From: Marinobacter sp. THAF197a
GTDB lineage: Bacteria > Pseudomonadota > Gammaproteobacteria > Pseudomonadales > Oleiphilaceae
Length of the DNA stretch: 64,000 nucleotides
Reading direction: 5' to 3'
Assembly (NCBI RefSeq): GCF_009363275.1
Contig: NZ_CP045324.1
Coordinates: 1,736,001-1,800,000, forward strand
The translations under genes and the position numbers were made by a program. Positions 33,010 to 41,342 of this stretch are shown one piece after another. How positions within the stretch are numbered: the first letter of the stretch is position 1; every line of letters begins with the position of its first letter. The notes beneath the pieces were generated by a model that did no database searches, was not told where the DNA came from, and saw nothing but the letters and a program-made list of their open reading frames with translations.

Positions 33010-35280
33010 ATGCTGAGCAAAGATCTTGAAATTACGCTGAATACGGCCTTCAAAAATGCCCGTGACAAGCGCCATGAATTCATGACGGTCGAGCATTTGT
33101 TGCTGGCTCTCCTCGATAACGAATCGGCGGTGGGTGTCCTCAAAGCCTGTGGTGCAGATCTCAAGCGCCTTGAAGATGAACTGGTCGAATTTGTCGACTC
33201 CACTACACCATTAATTCCAAGCACCGACAGCGAGCGTGAAACCCAGCCAACGCTGGGATTCCAGCGAGTGCTGCAGCGAGCAGTATTCCACGTCCAGTCC
33301 TCTGGCAAGAAAGAGGTAACCGGTGCCAATGTGCTGGTGGCTATCTTCAGCGAGCAGGAGAGCCAGGCGGTGTATGTGCTGAAGAAGCAGAGCATTGCCC
33401 GGATTGATGTGGTCAATTTCGTTTCCCACGGTATCTCCCGGGTTCAGGGTGCGGAAGACCAGGAAGGCGCGGACCATGCTGCCCATGAAGAGGCCGGCGA
33501 GGAAGGCTCCCAGTCCAGACCGCTGGAAAGCTATGCCACCAATCTGAACGAGCAGGCCCGGCAGGGCCGTATCGACCCGTTGATTGGTCGCGAGCACGAA
33601 GTAGAGCGTGTGGTCCAGATACTGGTGCGCCGTCGCAAGAACAATCCGTTGTTAGTGGGCGAGGCCGGTGTTGGCAAGACTGCTATTGCCGAAGGACTGG
33701 CCAAGCGAATTGTGGATGGCCAGGTACCGGAGATCATTTCCGATGCGGTGGTGTATTCCCTGGACATGGGCGCCCTGCTGGCGGGCACCAAGTACCGGGG
33801 CGATTTTGAGAAGCGCCTGAAGGGCTTGTTGAGTGATCTGAAGAAGCAGAATCACGCCATTCTGTTTATTGACGAGATCCACACCATCATTGGTGCAGGT
33901 TCGGCTTCGGGTGGGGTGATGGACGCATCCAACCTGCTCAAGCCCATGCTGAGCTCCGGGGAGTTGCGTTGCATCGGCTCCACCACTTTCCAGGAGTTCC
34001 GCGGCATCTTTGAGAAAGACAGTGCTCTGGCACGTCGCTTCCAGAAGATCGATGTGAACGAGCCAAGTGTCGAGGATACCTACCAGATTCTCAAAGGGCT
34101 GAAGCCGAGCTTCGAGAAGCACCACGACCTGAAGTACACCGACAAGGCGCTTCGGGTGGCTGCTGAGCTGGCGGACCGCTACATCACCGACAGGCATCTG
34201 CCAGACAAGGCCATCGATGTGATCGACGAAGCCGGCGCAAGGCAGCGCCTGCAGCCGGAAGACAAGCGCAAGAAGACCATTGATGTTACCGACATTGAAG
34301 ACGTGGTCGCGAATATTGCCCGGATTCCGCCGAAGAACGTGTCCACCAGCGACAAGGATTTGCTGCGTAACCTTGAGCGCGATCTGAAAATGGTGGTATT
34401 CGGACAAGACCCGGCCATCGAATCTCTGGCCACGGCGATCAAGCTGGCCCGCGCCGGCTTGAAGGCGCCGGAAAAACCGGAAGGTGCCTTCCTGTTTGCC
34501 GGCCCCACTGGGGTTGGTAAAACAGAAGTGACCAAACAGCTGGCGAAGGTGCTTGGCATAGAGCTTGTGCGGTTCGACATGTCCGAGTACATGGAGCGGC
34601 ATACCGTGTCTCGGCTGATTGGTGCGCCTCCCGGTTATGTCGGCTATGACCAGGGTGGCCTGCTGACCGAGGCGGTTAACAAGCATCCGCACTGCGTGTT
34701 GTTATTGGATGAAATTGAAAAGGCCCATCCGGAAGTGTTCAACCTGCTGCTGCAGGTGATGGACCACGGCACCTTGACCGACAACAATGGTCGGAAGGCC
34801 GATTTCCGTCACGTGATTCTGGTGATGACCACCAACGCCGGTGCTGAGAGTATGGCTCGCCGTTCCATTGGCTTCAGCGAGCAGGACCACAGCACCGATG
34901 GCATGGAAGTGATCACCAAGACCTTTACGCCGGAGTTCCGTAACCGCCTGGACGGCATTATCCAGTTTGCCGACCTGCAGAAGGAAACCATCACCCATGT
35001 GGTCGACAAGTTCCTGACCGAACTTCAGGCCCAGCTGGATGAGAAGCACGTGGTGCTGCACGTGGACCATGCGGCGAAATCCTGGCTGGCAGAGAAGGGC
35101 TACGATGTCACCATGGGAGCCAGACCGATGGCTCGCCTGATCCAGGACAAGATCAAGCGGCCGCTGGCGGAGCAGATTCTGTTTGGCCGGTTGTCGGAGA
35201 AGGGCGGAGACGTGTTCATTCAATTGAAGGACGATGAGCTGGTCTTTGACTATGAGGACGAGCCAGCCGAAGCGGTCTGA
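33010..35280 (+). CDS. clpA: ClpA, AAA+ unfoldase of the ClpAP protease
   Basis: Hexameric ATP-driven unfoldase feeding ClpP. 756 residues: N-terminal double-Clp repeat domain (1-145), an acidic linker (GAEDQEGADHAAHEEAGEE), AAA module 1 with Walker A GEAGVGKTAIAEG and Walker B ILFIDEIHT, and AAA module 2 with GPTGVGKTEVTKQ and VLLLDEIEKAHPE. The ClpP-binding IGF-type loop is present as RSIGFSEQD. There is no ClpB-type middle domain. The operon ends in a strong terminator. Confidence 0.98.
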   Translation: MLSKDLEITLNTAFKNARDKRHEFMTVEHLLLALLDNESAVGVLKACGADLKRLEDELVEFVDSTTPLIPSTDSERETQPTLGFQRVLQRAVFHVQSSGKKEVTGANVLVAIFSEQESQAVYVLKKQSIARIDVVNFVSHGISRVQGAEDQEGADHAAHEEAGEEGSQSRPLESYATNLNEQARQGRIDPLIGREHEVERVVQILVRRRKNNPLLVGEAGVGKTAIAEGLAKRIVDGQVPEIISDAVVYSLDMGALLAGTKYRGDFEKRLKGLLSDLKKQNHAILFIDEIHTIIGAGSASGGVMDASNLLKPMLSSGELRCIGSTTFQEFRGIFEKDSALARRFQKIDVNEPSVEDTYQILKGLKPSFEKHHDLKYTDKALRVAAELADRYITDRHLPDKAIDVIDEAGARQRLQPEDKRKKTIDVTDIEDVVANIARIPPKNVSTSDKDLLRNLERDLKMVVFGQDPAIESLATAIKLARAGLKAPEKPEGAFLFAGPTGVGKTEVTKQLAKVLGIELVRFDMSEYMERHTVSRLIGAPPGYVGYDQGGLLTEAVNKHPHCVLLLDEIEKAHPEVFNLLLQVMDHGTLTDNNGRKADFRHVILVMTTNAGAESMARRSIGFSEQDHSTDGMEVITKTFTPEFRNRLDGIIQFADLQKETITHVVDKFLTELQAQLDEKHVVLHVDHAAKSWLAEKGYDVTMGARPMARLIQDKIKRPLAEQILFGRLSEKGGDVFIQLKDDELVFDYEDEPAEAV

Positions 35281-35301
35281 CCGCAATCGTTGGTAATGGA
35301 A

Positions 35302-35336
35302 GCCGCTGTCGGGCTATGCCCGGCAGCGGTTTTTTT
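35302..35336 (+). terminator. Intrinsic terminator after clpA
   Basis: CCGCTGTCGGGC and GCCCGGCAGCGG pair as a 12-bp stem (one G-T pair) with a three-base loop, followed by seven T residues. Confidence 0.93.
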
Positions 35337-35521
35337 GTGGTGCGCCTTGACGGGCGCTGTCTTGGTGCAGGTGGCGCTGGCTGTTAACCGGTTGACCGAA
35401 GCAGGCCCCGGCGCCTGGCCGTGCTGTCAATCCATTTCAGGGCAACTTCTGTCAGTTTAAGGCAAAGAATTCGTGGTGATTTGCCACGGTTTGCCAATAA
35501 CAACGATAAGGAAGCAGCCCA

Positions 35522-36571
35522 ATGAGGACGTTCCGTCAATTCTCCCTTACCCTGGCAGTGATTTTCGGTCTGTTGGTGCTACTGGTTCGCCCGGCACTGG
35601 CGGCTACCGAAAGAAAGCAGTTCTGCGTGTTTGATGTGGCCGGCGCTAACGGCTTTGTCTATCAGTTACTTCGTGATTACCAGCGCGGCGCAGTCTCCGC
35701 AGGTACATCTCTGGTGATGCAGCCCTACACAGATGAAGACCTGGCCATCAGGGACTTTCGCGAGGGCCAGTGTGACCTGGTGGCACTTACCGATATGGGA
35801 GTGCGGCATTTCAACGATTTTACCGGTTCGATCAGCGCCATCGGTGCCGTGCCTTACTATGAAGACTTGCGGGTCTTGCTGCATGGTCTTGCCAGCCCGC
35901 GTATCGCGAGGCACCTGAGCCAGGATGGCTATGAGGTGCTTGGTGTGGCGCCCATGGGCGCGGCGTACCTGTTCGTCAATGACCGGGCCATTAACCACGT
36001 TGAAGCGCTCAAAGGTAAACGCATCACGGTTTTTGAAGGCCACCATGATGCCCGACATATGGTGGAGTTTGTGGGTGCCGAGCCGGTGCCGGCGAAGATC
36101 TCGAACTTTGCCCGGGTTTTCAACTCAGGCCAGGCTGACATGAGCTATGCACCGGCAGCGGCCTGGGAAGTGCTTGAAATGTTCCGTGGGGCAGGCGATC
36201 GGGGTGGCATCATTCGCTACCCGGTCGGTCAGGTGACAATACAGCTGGTGGCGCGGGAAGGTGCATTCAGCCCCGAGTTTGTTCGGGAGTCCCGGAAACT
36301 GATGGCCCGGCTCTATCCGGATGCAATCAGGGTTATTCGCCAATTCGAGGACCGTATACCAAGTGATCGGTGGGTGGATATCGGTCCGGAGGACATGCGG
36401 GAGTATCAGGAAATGCTCAGGCAGGTACGCATAGATCTGCTGTCGAATAAAGGGCAAGAGGCCCAGTTGGCCGCCGCTGTTTATCACGAAGACATGATGA
36501 CGATTCTGCGCAAGATACGTTGTTATACAAACCCGGGTGCCATGGAATGTTCGGATCAGAACCGCGAATGA
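35522..36571 (+). CDS. Periplasmic solute-binding-like protein
   Basis: 349 residues with a signal peptide (cleavage likely after Ala27, RPALA-A) and a two-lobed substrate-binding look: GANGFVYQLLRDYQRGA, CDLVALTDMGVRHFN and ALKGKRITVFEGHHDARHMVE recall TRAP-type binding proteins. Four cysteines (35, 84, 334, 343) in the mature protein could form two disulfides. No transporter membrane genes are adjacent. It stands alone between the terminators of clpA and infA, has its own ribosome site (AAGGAAG), and separates the two halves of the N-degron cluster. Ligand and partner unknown. Confidence 0.75.
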   Translation: MRTFRQFSLTLAVIFGLLVLLVRPALAATERKQFCVFDVAGANGFVYQLLRDYQRGAVSAGTSLVMQPYTDEDLAIRDFREGQCDLVALTDMGVRHFNDFTGSISAIGAVPYYEDLRVLLHGLASPRIARHLSQDGYEVLGVAPMGAAYLFVNDRAINHVEALKGKRITVFEGHHDARHMVEFVGAEPVPAKISNFARVFNSGQADMSYAPAAAWEVLEMFRGAGDRGGIIRYPVGQVTIQLVAREGAFSPEFVRESRKLMARLYPDAIRVIRQFEDRIPSDRWVDIGPEDMREYQEMLRQVRIDLLSNKGQEAQLAAAVYHEDMMTILRKIRCYTNPGAMECSDQNRE

Positions 36572-36604
36572 TGGTCAGCGAACGCCCGACTTATCAGATC
36601 TGAC

Positions 36605-36632
36605 AAAAAAGCCCCGCAAAAGCGGGGCTTTT
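36605..36632. terminator. Bidirectional terminator between the binding-protein gene and infA
   Basis: AAAAAAGCCCCGC and GCGGGGCTTTT flank a four-A loop, giving a GC-rich stem with T runs on both strands. It serves the plus-strand gene ending at 36571 and infA ending at 36650. Confidence 0.93.
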
Positions 36633-36649
36633 CAGATGTCACTGGAGCA

Positions 36650-36868
36650 TTAACGGGCGCGGTACACAATGCGGCCCTTGCTCAGGTCATAGGGAGTCAG
36701 CTCAACCTTGACCTTGTCGCCTGTCAGGATGCGAATGTAGTTCTTGCGCATTTTTCCTGAGATGTGAGCGGTTACAACGTGACCGTTGGCCAGCTCAACG
36801 CGGAACATGGTGTTGGGAAGGGTGTCGATAATAACCCCTTCCATTTCAATGACATCTGATTTCGCCAT
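36650..36868 (-). CDS. infA: Translation initiation factor IF-1
   Basis: 72-residue OB-fold factor that blocks the ribosomal A site during initiation. The sequence is close to the universal form: EMEGVIIDTLPNTMFRVEL, GHVVTAHISGKMRKNYIRILTGD and YDLSKGRIVYRAR. Placed after aat and bpt as in Pseudomonas. A possible promoter lies at 36918-36946, so it can be transcribed separately from bpt. Confidence 0.98.
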   Translation of the reverse strand: MAKSDVIEMEGVIIDTLPNTMFRVELANGHVVTAHISGKMRKNYIRILTGDKVKVELTPYDLSKGRIVYRAR

Positions 36869-36917
36869 TCAGTAAAAACCTCGTTCGGGAATGCTTTCGG
36901 TGATTTTAAATTGCGCA

Positions 36918-36946
36918 ATTCTGCCTGATTTCTTAACGTTTGGCAA
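36918..36946 (-). promoter_or_regulatory. Possible infA promoter
   Basis: Minus strand TTGCCA (36946-36941), 17-base spacer, CAGAAT (36923-36918). The -35 has one mismatch and the -10 two. It overlaps the start of the gap after bpt and would give infA a leader of about 40 bases. Confidence 0.4.
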
Positions 36947-36949
36947 AAA

Positions 36950-37663
36950 TCAGTCCAATTGCATCTCTCGCCAGTGGCCGTCGCGCAGGGCTTCAATCGG
37001 GGTAAAGCGGGTTTTGTAGTTCATTTTCCGGCATTCTTTGATCCAGTACCCCAGATAAAGATGGGGTAATTCCCGCCGGCGGGCTTCGTCGATTTGCCAG
37101 AGCACGGCAAAGGTTCCCAGGCTCCGGTGTTCCAGTTCCGGGGCGAATATGGTGTAGATGGCCGACAGGCCATCGTCCAGCAGATCCACTGCGGCCAGCC
37201 CCACCAGTTCACTGTCCAGGGAAATCTCCAGGAACCAGGAGTCTGTTGCGCCCTCTACCAGAAACGACATGAACTGCTCCCGGGAGGGTGGGTACATGTC
37301 CCCGTCCTTATGGCGTTCCTCTATATAGTGGGCATAGAGGCGATAGTAGCGCTCGCTGAAGGCGGCTGGCACCAGTCTGCAGCTGAGGTCCTCGTTCTTG
37401 CGCAGCACCCGCCGTTGATTGCGATCAGGCTTGAATTCATCCACTTTCAGGCGAACAGGCACACAGGCGTTGCAGTCTTCGCAGTGGGGGCGGTAGTAAT
37501 GTGAGCCGCTGCGACGAAAGCCAAGGGCCGTCAACTGGCTGTAGAGTTTTTTGTCGATGTGGGCCCGTGGGTCCACAAACATGGTGGTGGCTTCGCGGTC
37601 TGGCAGGTAGCTGCAATCATGGGCTGGTGTTGCAAAGAAAACCAGGGTTCTGAGGTTGCTCAT
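36950..37663 (-). CDS. bpt: Aspartate/glutamate leucyltransferase Bpt
   Basis: Transfers leucine from tRNA to N-terminal Asp or Glu, creating a ClpS ligand. 237 residues with the ATE1-family cysteine block FATPAHDCSYLPDREATTMFVDP, a second pair in HCEDCNACVPVRLKVDEF, RYIEERH-like and YLGYWIKECRKMNYKTRFTPIE. Its ATG abuts the aat stop directly. Together with Aat and ClpSA it makes up the bacterial N-degron pathway. Confidence 0.95.
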   Translation of the reverse strand: MSNLRTLVFFATPAHDCSYLPDREATTMFVDPRAHIDKKLYSQLTALGFRRSGSHYYRPHCEDCNACVPVRLKVDEFKPDRNQRRVLRKNEDLSCRLVPAAFSERYYRLYAHYIEERHKDGDMYPPSREQFMSFLVEGATDSWFLEISLDSELVGLAAVDLLDDGLSAIYTIFAPELEHRSLGTFAVLWQIDEARRRELPHLYLGYWIKECRKMNYKTRFTPIEALRDGHWREMQLD

Positions 37664-38377
37664 TCATGCCTCCGGGCCGGGCCAGCGCCAGGTAAATGTC
37701 CAGTCTGGCTGATCCGCTTTCCGATCCACACATGCCCTGAGTATAGATAAAAATTCCGCCCGCGGGATAGCCCTGGCACCCATGCTCAGCAGGTGGCTGC
37801 TCTCAACCTGGCAGTCCATCATCTGGTAGTCCCAGGCTGCCAGTTGGTTGGCAAGGTGCACCATTAGCACCTTGGAGGCATTGGTCTCCAGAGAAAACAT
37901 CGACTCACCGAAGAAGCATCGCCCCAGCGCCAGGCCGTACATGCCGCCAGCCAGCTCGCCCTGTTGATTCCAGATTTCAATGGAGTGGGCGATGCCTTGC
38001 CGGTGCAGCCTGGTGTACGCGGTGACCATGTCATCCGTAATCCAGGTGCCCTCGGCACGGGTGTTTGCGCAAAGGCGGATGATCCGGCTGAAACACTGGT
38101 CGGCGGTGACCTCGAAGCGACGCTGGTTCAGGGTGCGCCGCAGGCTACGGGATATGTGAATCTCGTTGGGGAAGAGCACGCACCGTGGGTTGGGCGACCA
38201 CCAAAGGATGGGCTGGTCGTCACTGAACCAGGGAAAGATGCCGTTGCGATAAGCCAGCAACAGTCTCTCTGATGACAGGTCGCCACCCAGGGCCAGCAGA
38301 CCGTCCGGGTCATCCAGTGCTTCGTCTGCCGGGGGGAACCAGAGCTGATCCGGGTCCAGCCAGGGTAGCGACGTCAT
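37664..38377 (-). CDS. aat: Leucyl/phenylalanyl-tRNA-protein transferase Aat
   Basis: Adds Leu or Phe to N-terminal Arg and Lys of proteins. 237 residues with PWLDPDQLWFPPADEALDDPDGLLALGGDLS, YRNGIFPWFSDDQPILWWSPNPRCVLFP-type core and GGMYGLALGRCFFGESMFS, all diagnostic. I start at ATG 38377, preceding MTSLPWL; upstream in-frame sequence to 38446 overlaps the end of trxB and lacks family similarity. The start is 16 bases after the trxB stop. Confidence 0.95.
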   Translation of the reverse strand: MTSLPWLDPDQLWFPPADEALDDPDGLLALGGDLSSERLLLAYRNGIFPWFSDDQPILWWSPNPRCVLFPNEIHISRSLRRTLNQRRFEVTADQCFSRIIRLCANTRAEGTWITDDMVTAYTRLHRQGIAHSIEIWNQQGELAGGMYGLALGRCFFGESMFSLETNASKVLMVHLANQLAAWDYQMMDCQVESSHLLSMGARAIPRAEFLSILRACVDRKADQPDWTFTWRWPGPEA

Positions 38378-38393
38378 GTTGCGATTACCTGGA

Positions 38394-39347
38394 TCAGTCC
38401 TGCTGATCCAGGAATTTTTCAGCATCCAGGGCGGCCATGCAGCCAAAACCGGCAGACGTTACCGCCTGGCGGTATACATGATCAGCCACGTCGCCGGCGG
38501 CAAACACACCCGGAATGCTGGATTGGGTGGCCATACCGTTCAGGCCGGACTGGATGCGGATGTAGCCGTTGTCCATATCCAACTGGCCTTCAAACAGGCT
38601 GGTATTGGGTTTGTGGCCGATGGCAATGAATACGCCGGCCAGTTCAATATCCCGAGTGCTGTCGTCTTCCATGCTCCGGATGCGCATGCCGGTAACGCCG
38701 GTGCCATCGCCCAGAACTTCGTCCAGTGTATGGTTCCAGACAATCTTCACATTGCCGTTCTCTGCTTTCTCGAACAGTTTATCCTGCAGGATCTTCTCGG
38801 CTCGCAGTTTGTCCCTGCGATGAACCAGGGTCACCTCATCAGCGATGTTGGAGAGATACAACGCCTCTTCCACTGCCGTATTGCCGCCACCGATCACCGC
38901 GACTTTCTGTTTCCGGTAGAAAAAACCATCGCAGGTGGCGCAAGCCGACACGCCCTGACCTTTAAACTTCTCCTCGGATTCCAGCCCGAGATACATGGCA
39001 GATGCGCCTGTGGCGATAATCAGGGCGTCACAGGTGTACTCTCCGCCATCACCTTTCAGGCGGAACGGGCGGTTGTTCAGGTCAGCTTCGTTGATGGTGT
39101 CGTAGATAATGTTGGTTTCGAAGCGTTCAGCATGCATCTGCATGCGCTGCATCAGTTCCGGGCCCTGAACGCCATCGTTATCACCCGGCCAGTTGTCCAC
39201 ATCGGTGGTGGTGGTGAGCTGACCGCCCACTTCAATACCGGTAATCAGTGTTGGGTTCAGGTTGGCGCGGGCAGCGTAGACAGCAGCGGTGTAACCGGCC
39301 GGGCCGGAACCAAGAATGATCAGTCGGGAGTGTCGGGTTTCGCTCAT
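38394..39347 (-). CDS. trxB: Thioredoxin reductase
   Basis: FAD/NADPH enzyme reducing thioredoxin, 317 residues. FAD-binding LIILGSGPAGYTAAVYAARA, redox-active CATC in SACATCDGFF, NADPH-binding VIGGGNTAVEEALYLS, and the C-terminal FAD motif GVFAAGDVADHVYRQAVTSAG. It heads the trxB-aat-bpt-infA order known in Pseudomonas. It may supply electrons indirectly to DsbD and to the peroxidase at 20020. Confidence 0.97.
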   Translation of the reverse strand: MSETRHSRLIILGSGPAGYTAAVYAARANLNPTLITGIEVGGQLTTTTDVDNWPGDNDGVQGPELMQRMQMHAERFETNIIYDTINEADLNNRPFRLKGDGGEYTCDALIIATGASAMYLGLESEEKFKGQGVSACATCDGFFYRKQKVAVIGGGNTAVEEALYLSNIADEVTLVHRRDKLRAEKILQDKLFEKAENGNVKIVWNHTLDEVLGDGTGVTGMRIRSMEDDSTRDIELAGVFIAIGHKPNTSLFEGQLDMDNGYIRIQSGLNGMATQSSIPGVFAAGDVADHVYRQAVTSAGFGCMAALDAEKFLDQQD

Positions 39348-39499
39348 GGAATGCTCGCTGATATTTAGGATACAGGTTCAGCCCGGCCGTGCGGACTGTT
39401 CATTAATCAAGAAGCCGAAAGGCTACCATGAAATAACCGGGGTGCCATTCGTTTCCGATAATGCGGCCAATTAAGCTTTGCTATATGGGCATTGCGGAA

Positions 39500-40411
39500 T
39501 TATTCAAGTACGGAGACGGTGGTCAGCAGCTGCCGGACTCTCTCTTTGCTTTTGCCGGACTCTCCCTGCTCGAGGCGATGCTCGGCAACAGATGGGAAAA
39601 CCGCCTGGATATCGTCTGGCAACACATGGTTGCGGCCTGCCATCAGTGCCCAGGCTTTGGCGGCCCGGAGCAGACCGAGGCCAGCCCTCGGGGAAAGGCC
39701 GTACAGCAGGCCGGGCATGCGACGGCTTTGTTCGAGCAGACGCTGGAGGTAATCCAGCAGGGCCGGGCTGGCAGTGACCTCGTCCACGGCAACTTGCAGT
39801 GCCTGCAGTTGGTCGTGGGGGAGGATGGCCTCGAGCCTGTCTGTTAGGGTCTTGCGATCCTCGCCTTCCAGCAGTTCCCGTTCGGCTTTCGGGTCCGGAT
39901 ACCCCAGGCGCAGGCGCATCAGGAAGCGGTCAAGCTGGGATTCAGGCAGCGGGAAGGTGCCGCCCTGTTCGATAGGGTTCTGGGTGGCAATCACGAAAAA
40001 CGGCGAGGGCAGTGGCCGGGTTTCGCCTTCAATGGACACCTGTCGTTCTTCCATGGCCTCCAGCAGGGCGCTTTGGGTTCGGGGCGAGGCCCGATTGATT
40101 TCGTCCGCCAGAACAACCTGGGCGAAGATCGGGCCCGGATGAAAAACCAGGCTGCCGGCCTGCTTGTCATACATGGAATAGCCGAGAACATCAGCGGGTA
40201 GCAGATCGTTGGTGAACTGGATGCGCTGATAACTCAGGCCCATGATCTTGGCCAGGGCGTGGGACAGGGTGGTTTTGCCCATCCCGGGAATGTCCTCGAT
40301 CAGCAGGTGGCCGCGGGCCAGTAATCCGCACAGAGCCAGCCGAACCTGGGTGTCCTTGCCCAACAGTATTTTGTTGAGCTCGGTAACAACGCTGTCCATC
40401 TTTTGTTTCAT
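39500..40411 (-). CDS. MoxR-family AAA+ ATPase
   Basis: 303-residue AAA+ chaperone-type ATPase: LARGHLLIEDIPGMGKTTLSHAL (Walker A), VVLADEINRASPRTQSALLEAMEE (Walker B and MoxR signature), IATQNPIEQGGTFPLPESQLDRF, and a C-terminal helical lid. MoxR proteins normally precede DUF58 and von Willebrand factor A genes, which they help mature; none is present downstream, where trxB follows after 150 bases. Upstream, aguB ends 7 bases before its ATG (40411), so it appears to belong to the agmatine operon. The upstream open frame to 40519 lies inside aguB and is ignored. Confidence 0.88.
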   Translation of the reverse strand: MKQKMDSVVTELNKILLGKDTQVRLALCGLLARGHLLIEDIPGMGKTTLSHALAKIMGLSYQRIQFTNDLLPADVLGYSMYDKQAGSLVFHPGPIFAQVVLADEINRASPRTQSALLEAMEERQVSIEGETRPLPSPFFVIATQNPIEQGGTFPLPESQLDRFLMRLRLGYPDPKAERELLEGEDRKTLTDRLEAILPHDQLQALQVAVDEVTASPALLDYLQRLLEQSRRMPGLLYGLSPRAGLGLLRAAKAWALMAGRNHVLPDDIQAVFPSVAEHRLEQGESGKSKERVRQLLTTVSVLE

Positions 40412-40418
40412 GCAGGCC

Positions 40419-41342
40419 TCAGTCCCGTACCCGTTTAAGAATGTCTCCGTAGGCATCGATACGACGATCCCGAAGATACGGCCAGATTCGCCGAACGGAT
40501 TCGGTACGGTTGCGATCAAGGGTGGCTGTCAGAATGCACTCGCTGTGGTCATCTCCCCTGGCCAGGAATTCGCCCTGGGGACCGCAGATGAAGCTGTTGC
40601 CCCAGAATCGGATGCCATCTCCCTGGCCGGTGGGGTCCGGTTCGGTGCCAACCCGATTGGGAGCAATAACGGGCAGGTTATTGGCAACGGCATGGCCCCT
40701 TTGCACCGTAACCCAGGCTTCCAGCTGCCGGGCCTGTTCTTCGGGGTCGTCGGTGACGTCCCAACCGATGGCGGTGGGGTAGATCAGGATATCGGCGCCG
40801 GCCAGTGCCATCAGGCGGGCTGCCTCCGGGTACCACTGGTCCCAGCACACCAGAACTCCGAGCTTTCCGATAGAGGTATTGATCGGGGTGAAGCCGCTGC
40901 GGCCGTCATTGAACGTGGCGTCTCCAGGAGTGAAATAGAATTTCTCGTAGAAGCCCGGGTCATCGGGGATGTGCATCTTGCGGTAGATGCCAGCCAGGCT
41001 GCCGTCGGTATCAAACACCACGGAGGTATTGTGGTAGACGCCGTTCATGCGCCGTTCGAAGATGGAGCCGACCAGGACAATCTCCAGTTCGCCGGCGAGG
41101 TCTGCCAGCCGGTTGCTGGTGGGGCCGGGAATGGGTTCCGCCAGTTCAAAAATGTCTGTGTCTTCTGTCTGGCAGAAATACAGCGTGGCATGCAGCTCTT
41201 GCAGCACCACCAGTTGTGCACCGCCCTTGGCGGCTTCACGGATCAGTTTCTCAGACGTGGCGAGGCTGGCAGCCTTGTCATCGGTACACTTTTGCTGGAT
41301 AGCAGCAATCTTCAGCTGCGGGTTCTCGGGCCGGCTAGTCAT
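40419..41342 (-). CDS. aguB: N-carbamoylputrescine amidase AguB
   Basis: Nitrilase-superfamily enzyme releasing putrescine, CO2 and ammonia from N-carbamoylputrescine. 307 residues with the Glu-Lys-Cys triad: Glu49 in LQELHATLYF, Lys122 in YRKMHIPDD, Cys166 in LVCWDQWYPE. Its ATG overlaps the aguA stop (ATGA), so the two consecutive steps from agmatine to putrescine are coupled. Confidence 0.95.
   Translation of the reverse strand: MTSRPENPQLKIAAIQQKCTDDKAASLATSEKLIREAAKGGAQLVVLQELHATLYFCQTEDTDIFELAEPIPGPTSNRLADLAGELEIVLVGSIFERRMNGVYHNTSVVFDTDGSLAGIYRKMHIPDDPGFYEKFYFTPGDATFNDGRSGFTPINTSIGKLGVLVCWDQWYPEAARLMALAGADILIYPTAIGWDVTDDPEEQARQLEAWVTVQRGHAVANNLPVIAPNRVGTEPDPTGQGDGIRFWGNSFICGPQGEFLARGDDHSECILTATLDRNRTESVRRIWPYLRDRRIDAYGDILKRVRD

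Noticed and set aside
33652..34692. Minus-strand open frame of 346 codons inside clpA
   Set aside because: Antisense shadow of the AAA modules; no ribosome site or recognisable motif.
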